From CAIWHR01 sp963734085 (GTDB lineage Bacteria > Pseudomonadota > Gammaproteobacteria > Burkholderiales > Casimicrobiaceae), in NCBI GenBank assembly GCA_963734085.1, contig CAVTFT010000013.1, positions 1 to 64,000 of the forward strand: a DNA stretch of 64,000 nucleotides, given 5' to 3'. Under the pieces are notes generated by a model. The model was not told the origin of the DNA and did not search any database. It worked only from the letters and a program-made list of their open reading frames with translations. This document shows, piece after piece, positions 1 to 7,658 of this stretch (the first letter of the stretch is position 1; the number at the start of each line of letters is the position of its first letter). The position numbers and the translations under genes were made by a program.

Positions 1-320
1 CACGCCAAAGGCTGGACCCGGCCGTACCGCCCAGCGAAAGGCTTCACCAATTCGCTCAAGAAGCTACAGATGAGCAAGTATGGCTATCCGCTCTCGGACA
101 TCCGCAACTTTGAGGAAGACCACCTGGTGCCGCTGTGTCTTGCCGGCGCGCCGCAGGACCCGGCCAACCTGGGCCGCAACCGCGCTTCGGCGAATGGAAC
201 GCCGATCGCAAGGACAAGCTCGGAAGCGAAGCTTGTCGGCTCGCCTGCGATGGCAAAGTGCCGTTAGCGGAAGCGCAACGCGAGATCGCGACCGACTGGA
301 TCGCGGCCTATCGGAAGTAG
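1..320 (+). pseudogene. HNH-like hypothetical protein, 5' cut by window edge, frameshifted
   Basis: The reading frame enters from the window edge and encodes a conserved EDHLVPL-type core (FEEDHLVPLCLAGAPQDPANL). This resembles the DHL-P-x-x-L-GG-x-P-x-x-x-x-NLWPQP block of a small HNH-related family common in proteobacteria. At about base 170 the frame breaks: after NL, the expected W-P-Q-P-R continues one frame over, then runs through GEWNADRKDKL to a stop at 318-320 (end DWIAAYRK). Restoring one T (CTG-TGG-CCG) would join the halves, so a single-base deletion or a sequencing error is the simplest explanation. Function is not established; the HNH link is an inference from the E-D-H core. 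Confidence 0.6.
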
Positions 321-523
321 ATCGGCGCTAGCCCGGCGCGAGACCGCGTCGCGCAAGGTTCCATCTGGTTTCTGACGCACATCAATTACTCGCGATGCAA
401 GCCGGCCAAGACCGATTTGGCAAGCACGAGCGGCCCTCGAAAAGGAGAAGCGCGGGCAACGCTTCGCTAACCCACGGAATGTAATCTTTCGGCGTATTGA
501 TACGGAGCCCACGGAGACGCCAC

Positions 524-1801
524 ATGCCACAACTGAGCGCCGCGCTGATTGATGAGGTCCGTGTTCATTTGACCGAGCGCTGGCAAAACGACGAGATCTA
601 CCAGCGCTACGCGAATGCACCGACCCAATACGAGGGGCCGCCATCGATCCGCAGCTTCATCGCCGAAATGCTGGCGCTGCCGGCCACGGCACTTCGCGAT
701 ACGCGGTTCGAAGGCACCCAGCAATTCCTCGGTCGGCGCCCTTTCTGCGAGCTCGACCAATCGCAATTCGGCGAGCTGCTGAAGACCACCGTCCTGCTGA
801 ACGGCCTCCCGACCACGATCGACACGCTGGCGCTGCTGCACGTGTTCATTCCCTCGATACGAACCGTCTTGCGCGCGGACATCTGCAGCTACCCTGCGAT
901 GGAGGGTCCAAAGCAGCGTGCGCGTTTCGCCCTCATGGAGAGCTGCGGCGTGCCGCACCAGGAGTTTTGCGAATGGGTCCTGCGGGCGTCCCAGGTGCGG
1001 GCGCTCGCCGAGTTGCTGTGGCCGGAGATTCGTGCCTGCCATGCGGCGCGGCCGTTGCTCGACTTCTTTACCACGGCGCGCAAGAACGGGTGGTACAGCG
1101 ACCCCGATTACCCCGTCGGGACGGATGATCGCTATCCGGTGCGCACCAGCACACTGCCTACGCCGCTGGGAGCCGTCACCCTCGAACTGCAACGCCAAGA
1201 AGTCGAGCGCCCCGCCGCCGTCTACCCGCACGCGTGGCGTGCTACGCTACGCGGCCCCAAAGGCGAGCGAATGGCGGTTGCCTCCGGGATGGCCTATAGC
1301 CCACCCAGATTTTGCTCCGCCTACGAGCTTCTCTCGACCGCAGACGAAGTATCCGATAGCGACATCATGCGGGTCCGCGCACTCCTCGATCAGTTTCCCG
1401 CTCGCTTTGGGACGGGGCTTGATACCGGCGTCGCCTTTCTTTGCGTCTGGGAGCGCACCCCCGCCGCGCCGAAGGGGGCGGGCGCGTTCGTGCTGCAAGC
1501 GGGATTGAGCGCGCTCAAGCAATCCTTGCGCAAAGTGACGGCGCTCGCCATCGACCTGCGCCCGCCGCAGTTCAACGATTGGGACTTGCCGAACGAGCCG
1601 GCCGAGATCGCTACCGCGAAGCAGGAGGCACGCGAAAAGGTTCACACGCTGCTCGACGCCCTGTGCCCGGAGCGTGCACTGGGTAAGCGCGCGGAGCGTT
1701 TTGACATGCTCCAGCGGCACGACGAGACTGACAGCCAGCACGCGTTGTTTCTCCTTGGAGAATCCCAGAGCGAAGGGACGCGTGGACCGAACGAACTTTG
1801 A
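524..1801 (+). CDS. hypothetical protein, 425 aa
   Basis: I do not recognise this family. The start at 524 is preferred over an in-frame ATG at 497 because GGAG lies 8 nt upstream. The predicted protein is soluble, with no signal peptide or membrane segment. The first half is largely helical, followed by a DPDYPVGTDDRYPV turn near residue 195. The middle is beta-rich with Y/W-containing strands, and the last ~70 residues are charged and helical (EPAEIATAKQEAREKVHTLL). Base composition matches the surrounding DNA. It stands alone between two decayed genes, so context gives no function. Confidence 0.7.
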   Translation: MPQLSAALIDEVRVHLTERWQNDEIYQRYANAPTQYEGPPSIRSFIAEMLALPATALRDTRFEGTQQFLGRRPFCELDQSQFGELLKTTVLLNGLPTTIDTLALLHVFIPSIRTVLRADICSYPAMEGPKQRARFALMESCGVPHQEFCEWVLRASQVRALAELLWPEIRACHAARPLLDFFTTARKNGWYSDPDYPVGTDDRYPVRTSTLPTPLGAVTLELQRQEVERPAAVYPHAWRATLRGPKGERMAVASGMAYSPPRFCSAYELLSTADEVSDSDIMRVRALLDQFPARFGTGLDTGVAFLCVWERTPAAPKGAGAFVLQAGLSALKQSLRKVTALAIDLRPPQFNDWDLPNEPAEIATAKQEAREKVHTLLDALCPERALGKRAERFDMLQRHDETDSQHALFLLGESQSEGTRGPNEL

Positions 1802-1879
1802 CAAGCGCGCCGGAATGCGGTGCTAAGTTGTAGCCGAGGGAGTACGAGGGCTACATGTCGGTACAAGAAGGGGCGAGAA

Positions 1880-2000
1880 ATGATGCGCGGCCAACGCGGT
1901 ACCGAAAACAGTCCCGACGCGAAGTTTTGCCGGGGCTATGGCAAGAGAATCGAAGCGTCCAGCAAATCGGTGAGGCGCATCACCTCTGTCGTGCGCAATT
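1880..2000 (+). pseudogene. decayed zinc-ribbon protein remnant
   Basis: Starting at ATG 1880, the frame reads R-G-Q-R-G-T-E-N-S-P-D-A-K-F-C-R-G-Y-G-K-R. This is a near-perfect zinc-ribbon N-terminus of the type C-x-x-C-G-x-E-N-x-x-x-x-x-F-C-x-x-C-G-K, except that three of the four metal Cys codons are changed: TGC to CGC twice and TGC/TGT to TAT once. All three are C-to-T or T-to-C transitions. A ribosome-binding-like GGGGCGAGAA precedes it. The frame stays open into the next gene but shows nothing recognisable past about base 2000. The rest of 1802-2301 has no gene I can support. Confidence 0.45.
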
Positions 2001-2301
2001 ATTCAATCGAAGGTGGCATGAGCTCGATAGCTTCTATGGGCGGGGCTGTTGAATGGGGCCACGGACATCACAGGGGCGAGCGGAGGAGGGTAGCGGAAGG
2101 GGGAAGCCGCAGCGGCCGTGACGTTGAATTTTGGGCAATAATGTCGAACTCGGGCGCGAATGACATCAATGCAAGAGGTGATCGCGGCAGAAAACTCGCT
2201 ACTTGCCGGCGACAATCCGGAGTGCGTTCGCGGTATGCTCACAGCGCGTCGGCAGAGGTGACGCGTCCAAATGTTCCGATACTCAACGAGGAGAGAGTCC
2301 G

Positions 2302-2556
2302 ATGGCCCGCAAGAAGGCACCCAGTAATCACGGCGCAGTTTGGACCGCGAAGGATTTCGCTGCCATCCGGCGTCTAGCCAAGACCGGTGCCCCAGGGAAG
2401 ACGATCGCGCAGGAAATCGGACGCTCGGTGGTCGCTCTCTATCAGAAGGCGAGCGTCGAGGGTATTTCGCTGTCAGCGCGCCGGGCGGTTCGGAGATCGG
2501 CCGTCACCAGGAAGGCGAAAGCCGTCGCAGCATCGAAAGGGCGCGGTTCCCGTTAA
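2302..2556 (+). CDS. small putative DNA-binding protein (84 aa)
   Basis: Start at 2302 has a strong GAGGAGAGAG site just upstream. The protein has a basic N-terminus, then W-T-A-K-D-F-A-A-I-R-R-L-A-K-T-G and G-K-T-I-A-Q-E-I-G-R-S-V-V-A-L-Y-Q-K-A. This is the helix pattern of a short SANT/Myb- or HTH-like domain (residues about 14-55). The tail is very basic (RRAVRRSAVTRKAKAVAASKGRG). Such W-T-x-x-D-x-x-x-L-K-x-L proteins are common in proteobacteria and usually annotated hypothetical. A nucleic-acid-binding role is inferred from fold pattern and charge only. Confidence 0.7.
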   Translation: MARKKAPSNHGAVWTAKDFAAIRRLAKTGAPGKTIAQEIGRSVVALYQKASVEGISLSARRAVRRSAVTRKAKAVAASKGRGSR

Positions 2557-2739
2557 ACCTCTGACGGATTTTTTGGCAGGCAGTTACGGCGCGCGCTTGC
2601 TTGCAGCATTAGCAGTCGGCATCGCCGGGCCTGCAAAGCGGCAACTGATGATCGCTGAATATTTGCTGCCGCTAAAAGGTCGTCGCCCTCCGCATCACCG
2701 TGGTTCAACCACTGCGGGACTTGCGAATTTGGGTGCGTT

Positions 2740-3092
2740 TGTGGTCCGCAATAATTGGCGCCGCGGGCACGTCGGTGGCTGACGCCTGCAAGCGCGGGCC
2801 GACTCTGGCATGGATGAGCGCATGCTGCAGTTGGCGCGAGCAATGGTCGGTGTCGTCTCGGACCTGCTGAGTCTGCTCGCGTTGTTCATGCGCTCGTCCG
2901 GCGCGATCCGAGCTGAGAATCTGGTTCTGCGCAAACAGCCGGCGCGGTATCTCCAGCGCAGCATCAAACCCAGACGTGTCGACTGCGCGACTCGCGTCAC
3001 CCTGGCGCTGTTTTCCAGGCTCTTCGATTGGCGCGATGCGGTCGTCATCGTCAGGCCGTCGACCATCGTTCGATGGCACCGATTAGGCGACT
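2740..3092 (+). mobile_element. truncated IS copy A (rve-type transposase, 5' end only)
   Basis: The left terminal repeat TGTGGTCCGCAATAATT lies at 2740-2756. The transposase starts near 2822 (MLQLARAMVGVVSDLL...) and parallels the intact copy at 12770-14002 up to TIVRWHRLG near 3090. There the sequence switches to unrelated DNA. The DDE catalytic core and right end are missing, so the element cannot move. One codon in the remaining part differs at a conserved site (LRKQPAR for LRKQLAS). Confidence 0.85.
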
Positions 3093-3146
3093 TGTCCCGC
3101 ATACCGGACGTTCTCCCTACGGGGAGTCCGCCGCCTGGAGGCGGGA

Positions 3147-3440
3147 TTACCCTCTTCCGCCATGCCCGAGCGGTCCATGTCTGTCGCAAAGCTGGTCCTC
3201 GTTCCACTCGCAGGCGGAGCGCAAGGCCGCAAATTCGCGTTCACTTATCAACTTAACGTCGATCATCAGCGCGCCTGATATCTCGACCGGGATAGTCACG
3301 AATTCCGCACATAGCTCCTGGTCCCGGATGCGTGCCCGCGCCTCTTGCCACGTGCTTGCCATCGTCACGTACGTCCTGACGAGGTGGCTGCGCGCACCTT
3401 CCTCACGCGACACGACCGCATGACATTTGAAGAGCTTCAT
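3147..3440 (-). CDS. hypothetical protein, 97 aa (second gene of two-gene operon)
   Basis: The start ATG (3440-3438) overlaps the stop of the upstream gene in an ATGA arrangement, so the two are translationally coupled. The protein begins MKLFKCHAVVSREEGARSHLVRTYVTMAST and has alternating beta and helical segments (EFVTIPVEISGALMIDVKLISEREFAALR). No catalytic motif or membrane segment is visible. I do not recognise the family. The GC-rich stem CCGCC-loop-GGCGG at about 3129-3144 downstream could aid termination but lacks a T-run. Confidence 0.65.
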   Translation of the reverse strand: MKLFKCHAVVSREEGARSHLVRTYVTMASTWQEARARIRDQELCAEFVTIPVEISGALMIDVKLISEREFAALRSACEWNEDQLCDRHGPLGHGGRG

Positions 3441-3679
3441 CTCGGGCGATCCCTCTGGTCTAGCGAGCCTCGGCATTCGCTTCGCAGGTGCATGGGATAG
3501 ACCAGCGACCGCCCCGTTCCCGGATCCAAGCATAACTCGAGCGTGCGGCCACAGGTCTCGCACCGGATGGTGCGTGTCCCACCGGTCGTGCGCTCGCGCG
3601 CGCGCAGCGCCTCTTGCTCGTCGCGCGTAAGAGCGTGCCCCGACTTGGGGCATAGCTTCTGATAGTCCATCAACGCCAT
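3437..3679 (-). CDS. small putative zinc-binding protein (80 aa)
   Basis: The start at 3679 is preceded by AACGGAGGAAATGA, a strong ribosome-binding site. Residues show C-P-K-S-G-H near position 10 and C-E-T-C-G-R-T-L-E-L-C near position 40. These offer a plausible Cys/His zinc knuckle, but spacing matches no family I can name. It is the first gene of a coupled pair with the gene ending at 3147 and is divergent from the LysR gene, with about 140 bp between. Function is unknown. Confidence 0.65.
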   Translation of the reverse strand: MALMDYQKLCPKSGHALTRDEQEALRARERTTGGTRTIRCETCGRTLELCLDPGTGRSLVYPMHLRSECRGSLDQRDRPR

Positions 3680-3803
3680 TCATTTCCTCCGTTGGGTGAG
3701 CGGGGATTTGCATCACGTGCCGCTAGTTCTGGCCGTGCCGTTCCAGCTCCGCACTACAGGCCCATCTTAGGGGTTGGAGGATATTCACACTACTGAAGAT
3801 ATT

Positions 3804-3818
3804 GCATATATGATATGC
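3804..3818. promoter_or_regulatory. inverted repeat directly upstream of the LysR start
   Basis: GCATAT-ATG-ATATGC is a 6-bp inverted repeat with a 3-bp spacer, four bases before the LysR ATG. The surrounding 45 bases are strikingly AT-rich for this window. LysR proteins often bind such AT-rich dyads to repress their own gene, so this is a candidate autoregulatory site serving the divergent intergenic region. This is inference from position. Confidence 0.35.
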
Positions 3819-3821
3819 ACC

Positions 3822-4745
3822 ATGCTCAATCTCAGAAGCGTCGATCTGAACTTGCTTCCCGTCTTCGAGGCCGCGTACGAGGAGCGCAGCCTTTCCCGCG
3901 CCGCTGAGAGGTTGGCCATGACGCAGCCGGCGGTGAGCCACGCTATGAACCGCCTTCGCGGCCTCTTCAAAGACGACCTGTTTATCCGGCGATCACGCGG
4001 AATGCTGCCGACGCCTGTGGCGGACCTCGTGTATACAAAGCTACGGGGCGCGCTCGGTTCCGTACGCGAGGCCGTGGCCGAGACGCGTGGCTTCGACCCC
4101 AGGACGTCGCAGCGCCAGTTCTTCGTGACGATTCCACATCCGTTGGGGCCGCTGATTGCGGTGCGGCTGCGCGAGCGGCTCGCACGAACCGCGCCGCGAG
4201 TGCAGGTTGCGTTCAGCACTCGGTCGCGACCTGTCGACCTGGGGCGCGGACTGAGGGAAGGTCGGGTCGATGCGGCCGTTGATTGGCTGCTTCCGGCGGG
4301 GGATAAGCTCGGCGAAACCATCGTGTTCAACGATGGTCTGGTCGCCATGGCCAGGCGTGGCCATCCCTTGCTCAAACAAAGGGCGTCGACGCAAGTCCTT
4401 CAGTCTGCCGAGTTCGTCAGCCTTCGCGCCCGTGTTGAAGGCGAACACCCCGTGCCGGCGTTGCGCGAATGGCAGCGCCTAAGACTACGGGTCGCGTAGG
4501 AAGTCTCCGAGTTTGTGGAAATCCTCATGGTCGCAAGCCAATCCAACTTGCTGGCCGTAGTGCCTCACAGCATGGAACGGGTGGCCCGCGGCACGTTCGA
4601 TCTTCGGGTGGTGAATGCCATCCCGAGGATTGCGCCGATACCGATCAAAGTGATCTGGCCCACCGGGCGCGACCGCGATCCCGCGCTTGGATTTCTGAGA
4701 ACGCAGCTCGCAATGGCTGCGAAGGCGGCCATCCAACGCGCGTAA
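3822..4745 (+). pseudogene. LysR-family regulator interrupted by in-frame TAG
   Basis: Residues 1-65 form the LysR winged helix-turn-helix (VDLNLLPVFEAAYEERSLSRAAERL followed by MTQPAVSHAMNRLR). An effector-binding domain follows (TSQRQFFVTIPHPLGPL, GRVDAAVDWLLP). At 4497-4499 a TAG interrupts the frame after LRLRVA. Translation after the TAG continues in the same frame with EVSEFVEILMVASQSNLLAVVPHS and ends at 4743-4745. The combined length, 307 codons, is exactly LysR-like, and the interrupted position is usually Leu (TTG or CTG). A single-base change, TTG to TAG, explains this. The N-terminal piece could still bind DNA. Confidence 0.85.
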
Positions 4746-4774
4746 GGATGGGGCGCTTATCGCGCCATGCGCTA

Positions 4775-4802
4775 GCACCTCGGAGGTAGACGGCCGAGGT
4801 GC
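4775..4802 (+). terminator. stem-loop after the LysR gene
   Basis: A perfect 9-bp inverted repeat (GCACCTCGG / CCGAGGTGC, 10-nt loop) begins 30 bases after the LysR stop. There is no T-run after it, so it is either a weak intrinsic terminator or a transcript-stabilising hairpin. Confidence 0.45.
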
Positions 4803-5377
4803 ACCCTAGAGGATCTGGGGATCTGGGGATTTGATGAATCAGTGAACGGGAATCGCGCGCAGTTTGGCTCGTCCGATTCGCGCGAAGTGTGCCGTCGTCA
4901 CACCGCGGAGGCGGCTGCGGACAGCCAAGGCACGGACCGAACCAGAACGAGACGGCGGCGCAGGACGGCGTTCACCGAGAACGCCGTCCCGTCTGGGTGC
5001 ATTTGCCAGCAAACAAGCGATGTGCCCGGGGTGTGGTAGCAGAGCGCTCCTCGCTTCGTACGCGCGGTAACGTCTGAAAGATTGATCCTGATCAGAGTCG
5101 TGTCGCCATAGGAATTATTATCATTACTTGTTGTTTGCTCGAACGGTGTCGATAACCGCCAAGCAAGGAATCGTGATGTGACTTGGCTTGAACCGAGCGA
5201 GCGCCCAGTTCAAAGTGGCAAACTCGCGCAGATGCGAAGCCAAACTCTGCTCAAGGACTAAGAAGCGGAAAAACAGAGTGGGTTCTCATCGAGCTTCGCC
5301 GCTTCCATTGGGTTGCTTCCGTTCGAGCGCTTGAGCGCCTCGGCCATCCGACAATACGGGGCCACAGAGATCAGATT
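4803..5377. other. gene-free stretch
   Basis: Two short overlapping frames (about 4842-5070) exist but have very arginine-rich, shadow-like composition. One ends in a CPGCG pair that looks accidental. I see no supported gene. The part after 5090 is notably AT-richer than the rest and may hold the promoter of the signalling gene downstream. Confidence 0.5.
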
Positions 5378-5393
5378 GGCACATTAATGTGCC
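5378..5393. promoter_or_regulatory. perfect 16-bp palindrome before GGDEF gene
   Basis: GGCACATTAATGTGCC is a perfect palindrome 14 bases upstream of the ATG at 5407. A further half-like TTGGCAC follows at about 5399-5405. It overlaps an alternative GTG start (5389), which argues that 5407 is the real start. It could be an operator for a dimeric regulator. It resembles a sigma-54 box but has one base too many between the GG and GC elements. Confidence 0.5.
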
Positions 5394-5406
5394 TAGGATT
5401 GGCACG

Positions 5407-6738
5407 ATGAGCGTCACCGGGACGTCGCTCCAGAGCATTGCGACCGACGTACTCGTTGGTCGCAATCTCGTTGCGGTTTGTGCAATCCGCGGCGAAACGA
5501 TCCTTTGCATTAACGAGCGATGTGCAACCTTGCTCGGCTATTCCGACGCCGACTTGGATGCAGGGGTGCCGCTGCGAGATGTCGTCGCGGCTGCAGATTG
5601 GCCAAAGGTCGAGCAAAGTTTCCGCCAGACGATCGCGAATCCCGGCAGCAGTAGTGCGATCACGTTCAATGCGGTGCGGAAAGACGGTTCGATCGTCGTC
5701 CTGGAAATGGTTGCTGCGGTCGCCAGCCGGCCCGAACCTAAGATGTTGGTAGCAGTGCTCACCGACATCACCGAGAAGGCACGTGCCGATACGCAGCTCA
5801 ACTATCTCGCATTCAACGACGCGCTGACCGGACTACCGAACCGGGCACTATTGTTCGATCGGATGCGTCAGACCATTATGGCCTCGCGCCGAAGCGGCCG
5901 GGGATTCGCTTTGTTGGCGTGCGATCTTGACGACTTCAAGATCGTGAACGATACCTTCGGGCATGAGACTGGCGACGCGGTGCTACAAATCGCTGCGGAG
6001 CGGCTGCGCTCCTGCTGCCGCGAGGTGGATACTGCAGCCCGGATGGGTGGTGACGAATTCGTGGTGATTCTTCCCGGGGTTGTTGAGCCTTCGCACGCGG
6101 CTTTGGTCGCCGGCCGCGTTATCGTGGCACTTGCAGAGCCGATTGATGTGGGCAGTGAACGCCGTTCAGTTGGGGTCAGCCTTGGCATTGCTTTCTATCC
6201 GCAGGACGGTCAGACCGTCGATACGCTCTTCCGGTCAGCCGACGCCGCAATGTACGCAAGCAAGGTGGCGGGAGGGAACTGCTTCAGCTTTGCCGATGCT
6301 CAGAAACTGGACATTGCAGCTTCCGGGCGAGGGTTCGTCGCCTGGAGTGAAGCTCACGACACCGGGATCGGTGTTGCGGACGTACAGCATCGGCAGCTTG
6401 CCGCCCTGATCGGCAAGTTGGCCACCGATCTCGCGGCCGGCGAAGATAGCCAGCGCGTCCGCGCTTCATTCGGGGCCATAATCGCGTTCGCGGAGTCGCA
6501 TTTCGCCGCCGAGGAGGCGTTAATGGATCGTTACGGCATCGACGATGGGGCGATCCACAAACAGATGCATCGCACGTTGCTGCAGGATGCGAGAAGTCTG
6601 GCGACGAACCTTAGCGAATCGAGCATGATGCTTATCACGAGCTTCCTGAACGAGTGGCTGCTACGCCATATCGATTCCGCCGACAAGGCCCTTGCGAGGC
6701 AACTCCAGGAGAAAGGGTATGTCGATACACAAGGGTGA
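5407..6738 (+). CDS. PAS-GGDEF-hemerythrin diguanylate cyclase
   Basis: This is a cytoplasmic signalling protein without membrane segments. Numbering is from the longer GTG frame at 5389; subtract 6 for this start. Residues ~25-130 form a PAS sensor (CINERCATLLGYSD, then a DITEKARAD exit helix). Residues ~135-305 form a diguanylate cyclase domain with an intact GGDEF at 220-224 and an RxxD product-inhibition site at 211-214 (REVD). Residues ~315-440 form a bacteriohemerythrin-type four-helix domain with iron-ligand candidates (VQHRQL, AESHFAAEEALM, IHKQMH, LRHIDSADK). The domain set predicts cyclic-di-GMP synthesis controlled by oxygen, nitric oxide or redox state at a di-iron site. No EAL domain is present. 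Confidence 0.93.
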   Translation: MSVTGTSLQSIATDVLVGRNLVAVCAIRGETILCINERCATLLGYSDADLDAGVPLRDVVAAADWPKVEQSFRQTIANPGSSSAITFNAVRKDGSIVVLEMVAAVASRPEPKMLVAVLTDITEKARADTQLNYLAFNDALTGLPNRALLFDRMRQTIMASRRSGRGFALLACDLDDFKIVNDTFGHETGDAVLQIAAERLRSCCREVDTAARMGGDEFVVILPGVVEPSHAALVAGRVIVALAEPIDVGSERRSVGVSLGIAFYPQDGQTVDTLFRSADAAMYASKVAGGNCFSFADAQKLDIAASGRGFVAWSEAHDTGIGVADVQHRQLAALIGKLATDLAAGEDSQRVRASFGAIIAFAESHFAAEEALMDRYGIDDGAIHKQMHRTLLQDARSLATNLSESSMMLITSFLNEWLLRHIDSADKALARQLQEKGYVDTQG

Positions 6739-6779
6739 CGGGCCCATTGGCTACGCGCCCGACCATGGCGAAATCGTAG

Positions 6780-7502
6780 TCAGGCAGCGATCGGGATCTG
6801 AAACAGACCCCGGCAGCACTGCTGCCAACGGTAGTGATCCAGTGCAGCGGGAGCGGGGCAGAGTGCGCCGGCGCGCTGCGCCGGTGTGGATCCGGCGAGC
6901 GCGCGATGAACGCGTTGGGCGTTGTAATAATCCGCGAAAGCGTCCAACTTTCGCGCCAGGTCGCCCGCGTTCCAGAAAAACATTCGGTCCAGGTACTCGC
7001 GCCGGATCGTCCCGATCAGGCGCTCGACGAAGGGATGAGAGACCGGCGCATACGGAACCGACTTGATCTCGTCGATCTCGAGCACACGCAGGTTGGCGAG
7101 CCAGCGGTGGAAGCGGAATAGCGGGTCATGATCGGTGCTGAGGTGTTTTGGTAGGGGCTTTCCACCGATGGCGCGATTGAACATCCAACACATCGAGACG
7201 CCGTCGATGAGTGGACACTCGACGCCAAAACCGATGATGCGGCGGGTGAAGACGTCCATGACCACCAGCACCCAGTGACTACGCAGAAGGACAGATTCGC
7301 AGCGGAAGAGGTCGACGCTCCACAGGCTATCCTTCAGGTGCCCGATGAACGTAAGCCAAGAGGGGCCGTTGCTTCCGGAGTTGCCTGGGCGATAGTGCCT
7401 CGCCAGCACGCGGCGAACGACGTCCTTGTCAAGGTCGATACCAAAGGCGTGAGCGACCTGCTGGGCGATGCGTACACAGCCGAACTTGGGGTTGCGGCGT
7501 AA
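6780..7502 (-). pseudogene. rve-type transposase remnant, N-terminus lost
   Basis: Minus-strand coding continues without a break from about 7502 (LRRNPKFGCVRIAQQVAHAF) to the stop at 6780. It covers the DDE core: WSVDLFRCESVLLRSHW (first D), LSTDHDPLFRF (second D) and PFVERLIGTIRREYLDR (E). The HTH N-terminus is missing and there is no convincing start codon at the 7502 edge. The element is a relic, cut on its 5' side. The interval 7503-7658 carries no gene. Confidence 0.8.
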
Positions 7503-7658
7503 GCTCCCCCTTCCGGTAGACAGCGAGAACTGGACTTTTCTGGGATTTTGTCCTGGAGGGAAGTCCGTCTTGTCGTGGCGCTGTGCGCAGGTAATAGAAC
7601 GTAGGTTCGAAAGTGCATGATCAGCGGGTGCGTACTCGTGCGGCCCTAACGAATATCT

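Noticed and set aside
4842..5070. Small zinc-knuckle protein ending in MCPGCGSRAL
   Set aside because: A single CxxC at the end of an Arg-rich frame, no ribosome-binding site; composition fits a chance frame.
5370..5395. Sigma-54 promoter
   Set aside because: The GG and GC elements are separated by 11 rather than 10 bases; the perfect palindrome explains the sequence better.
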